Shown: piece after piece, positions 5,798 to 6,076 of the stretch
How the letters are laid out: the number at the start of each line of letters is the position of its first letter
How positions within the stretch are numbered: position 1 is the stretch's first letter
Position numbers and translations under genes: made by a program
Source of the DNA: Thermoleophilia bacterium UBA5186
GTDB lineage: Bacteria > Actinomycetota > Thermoleophilia > Gaiellales > Gaiellaceae
NCBI GenBank assembly: GCA_002413095.1
Contig: DHWI01000173.1
Coordinates: 32,436-38,511 of the forward strand
DNA: 6,076 nucleotides
Reading direction: 5' to 3'
The notes under the pieces: model-generated
What the model saw: only the letters and a program-made list of their open reading frames with translations
Told to the model about the DNA's origin: nothing
The model's database searches: none

Positions 5798-6076
5798 CTA
5801 GGTCACCGGGGAGGCGTTCCGCTCCCACACGAGCCGCAGTCCCTCGAGCGTGAGCAGCGGGTCGACCCGGTCGATCGTCCGCGAGTGCGGGGCGATCAGG
5901 TCGGCGAGGCCTCCAGTGGCGATCGCAGGCGCCTCCGCGCCGAGTTCCGCCCGGATGCGCTCGACGATCCCGTCGACCTGCCCGGCGAAGCCGTAGACGA
6001 GACCCGACTGGAGGCTCGCGGCGGTGTTCTTGCCGATCACCGACGGCGGCTCGACAAAGTCGATCTTGAAGAGCCG
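5798..6076 (-). CDS. coaX: Type III pantothenate kinase (partial, C-terminal 92 residues)
   Basis: CoaX phosphorylates pantothenate with ATP, the first step of coenzyme A synthesis. Type III enzymes belong to the ASKHA fold and are not feedback-inhibited by CoA. The visible C-terminal part carries family marks: the GKNT motif (6023-6034) followed by LQSGLVYG, a VDGIVERIR helix, ATGGLA (about 5903-5920), and the ending VDPLLTLEGLRLVWERN. The N-terminal half, with the first phosphate-binding loop and the pantothenate site, lies beyond the right edge. The frame is open to the window end, so the GTG at 6040 is an internal valine and not the start. The stop TAG is at 5798-5800. It converges on dusB with 97 bp between the stop codons. 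Confidence 0.95.
   Translation of the reverse strand, partial: RLFKIDFVEPPSVIGKNTAASLQSGLVYGFAGQVDGIVERIRAELGAEAPAIATGGLADLIAPHSRTIDRVDPLLTLEGLRLVWERNASPVT

Noticed and set aside
1..6076. CRISPR arrays, tRNA/rRNA genes, insertion sequences or toxin-antitoxin pairs
   Set aside because: No regular direct repeats, cloverleaf-like stems, transposase motifs or paired small genes could be found on either strand.

Overview
This 6.1-kb, GC-rich window looks like the chromosome of an actinomycete-type bacterium. The lineage is an inference. It rests on the strongly GC-biased third codon positions, frequent GTG starts, Ala/Arg/Leu-rich proteins, and a housekeeping cluster of coaX, dusB, greA and lysS. 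The class Thermoleophilia (Gaiella/Solirubrobacter-like) would fit, but nothing here proves it. I see no mobile elements, CRISPR arrays, tRNAs or rRNAs.

Layout from right to left. The C-terminal 92 codons of a type III pantothenate kinase (coaX, minus strand) enter at the right edge. It converges with dusB (plus strand, tRNA-dihydrouridine synthase). The 97 bp between their stop codons hold a series of inverted repeats that probably act as a two-way terminator. dusB is divergent from greA (minus strand). The roughly 160-bp region between them carries an excellent sigma70-type promoter for greA (TTGACG, 17 bp, TAACAT). It also carries a terminator-like hairpin plus T-run in the greA leader, and a 9-bp inverted repeat whose two arms overlap the greA -35 box and the candidate dusB -10 box.

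Downstream of greA, all on the minus strand and closely packed, come lysS (lysyl-tRNA synthetase, 29-nt gap), a Wzz-like polysaccharide chain-length/co-polymerase protein (25-nt gap), and a large Wzy/WaaL-like polytopic membrane protein (4-nt ATGA overlap). The last gene runs off the left edge and carries a C-terminal Ig-like region. No terminator or strong promoter is visible between greA and the left edge, so the four genes may form one transcript.

How the genes work together: greA (transcript-cleavage factor), lysS (charging of tRNA-Lys) and dusB (tRNA modification) are core information-processing genes, and coaX starts CoA synthesis. The Wzz-like and ligase/polymerase-like pair is a surface-polysaccharide module attached to the end of the housekeeping operon. 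The observations most worth a second look are the greA leader attenuator, the shared motif in the divergent promoters, the Ig-like tail of the polysaccharide enzyme, and the coupling of that module to lysS. None of these amounts to a clearly new system on sequence alone.
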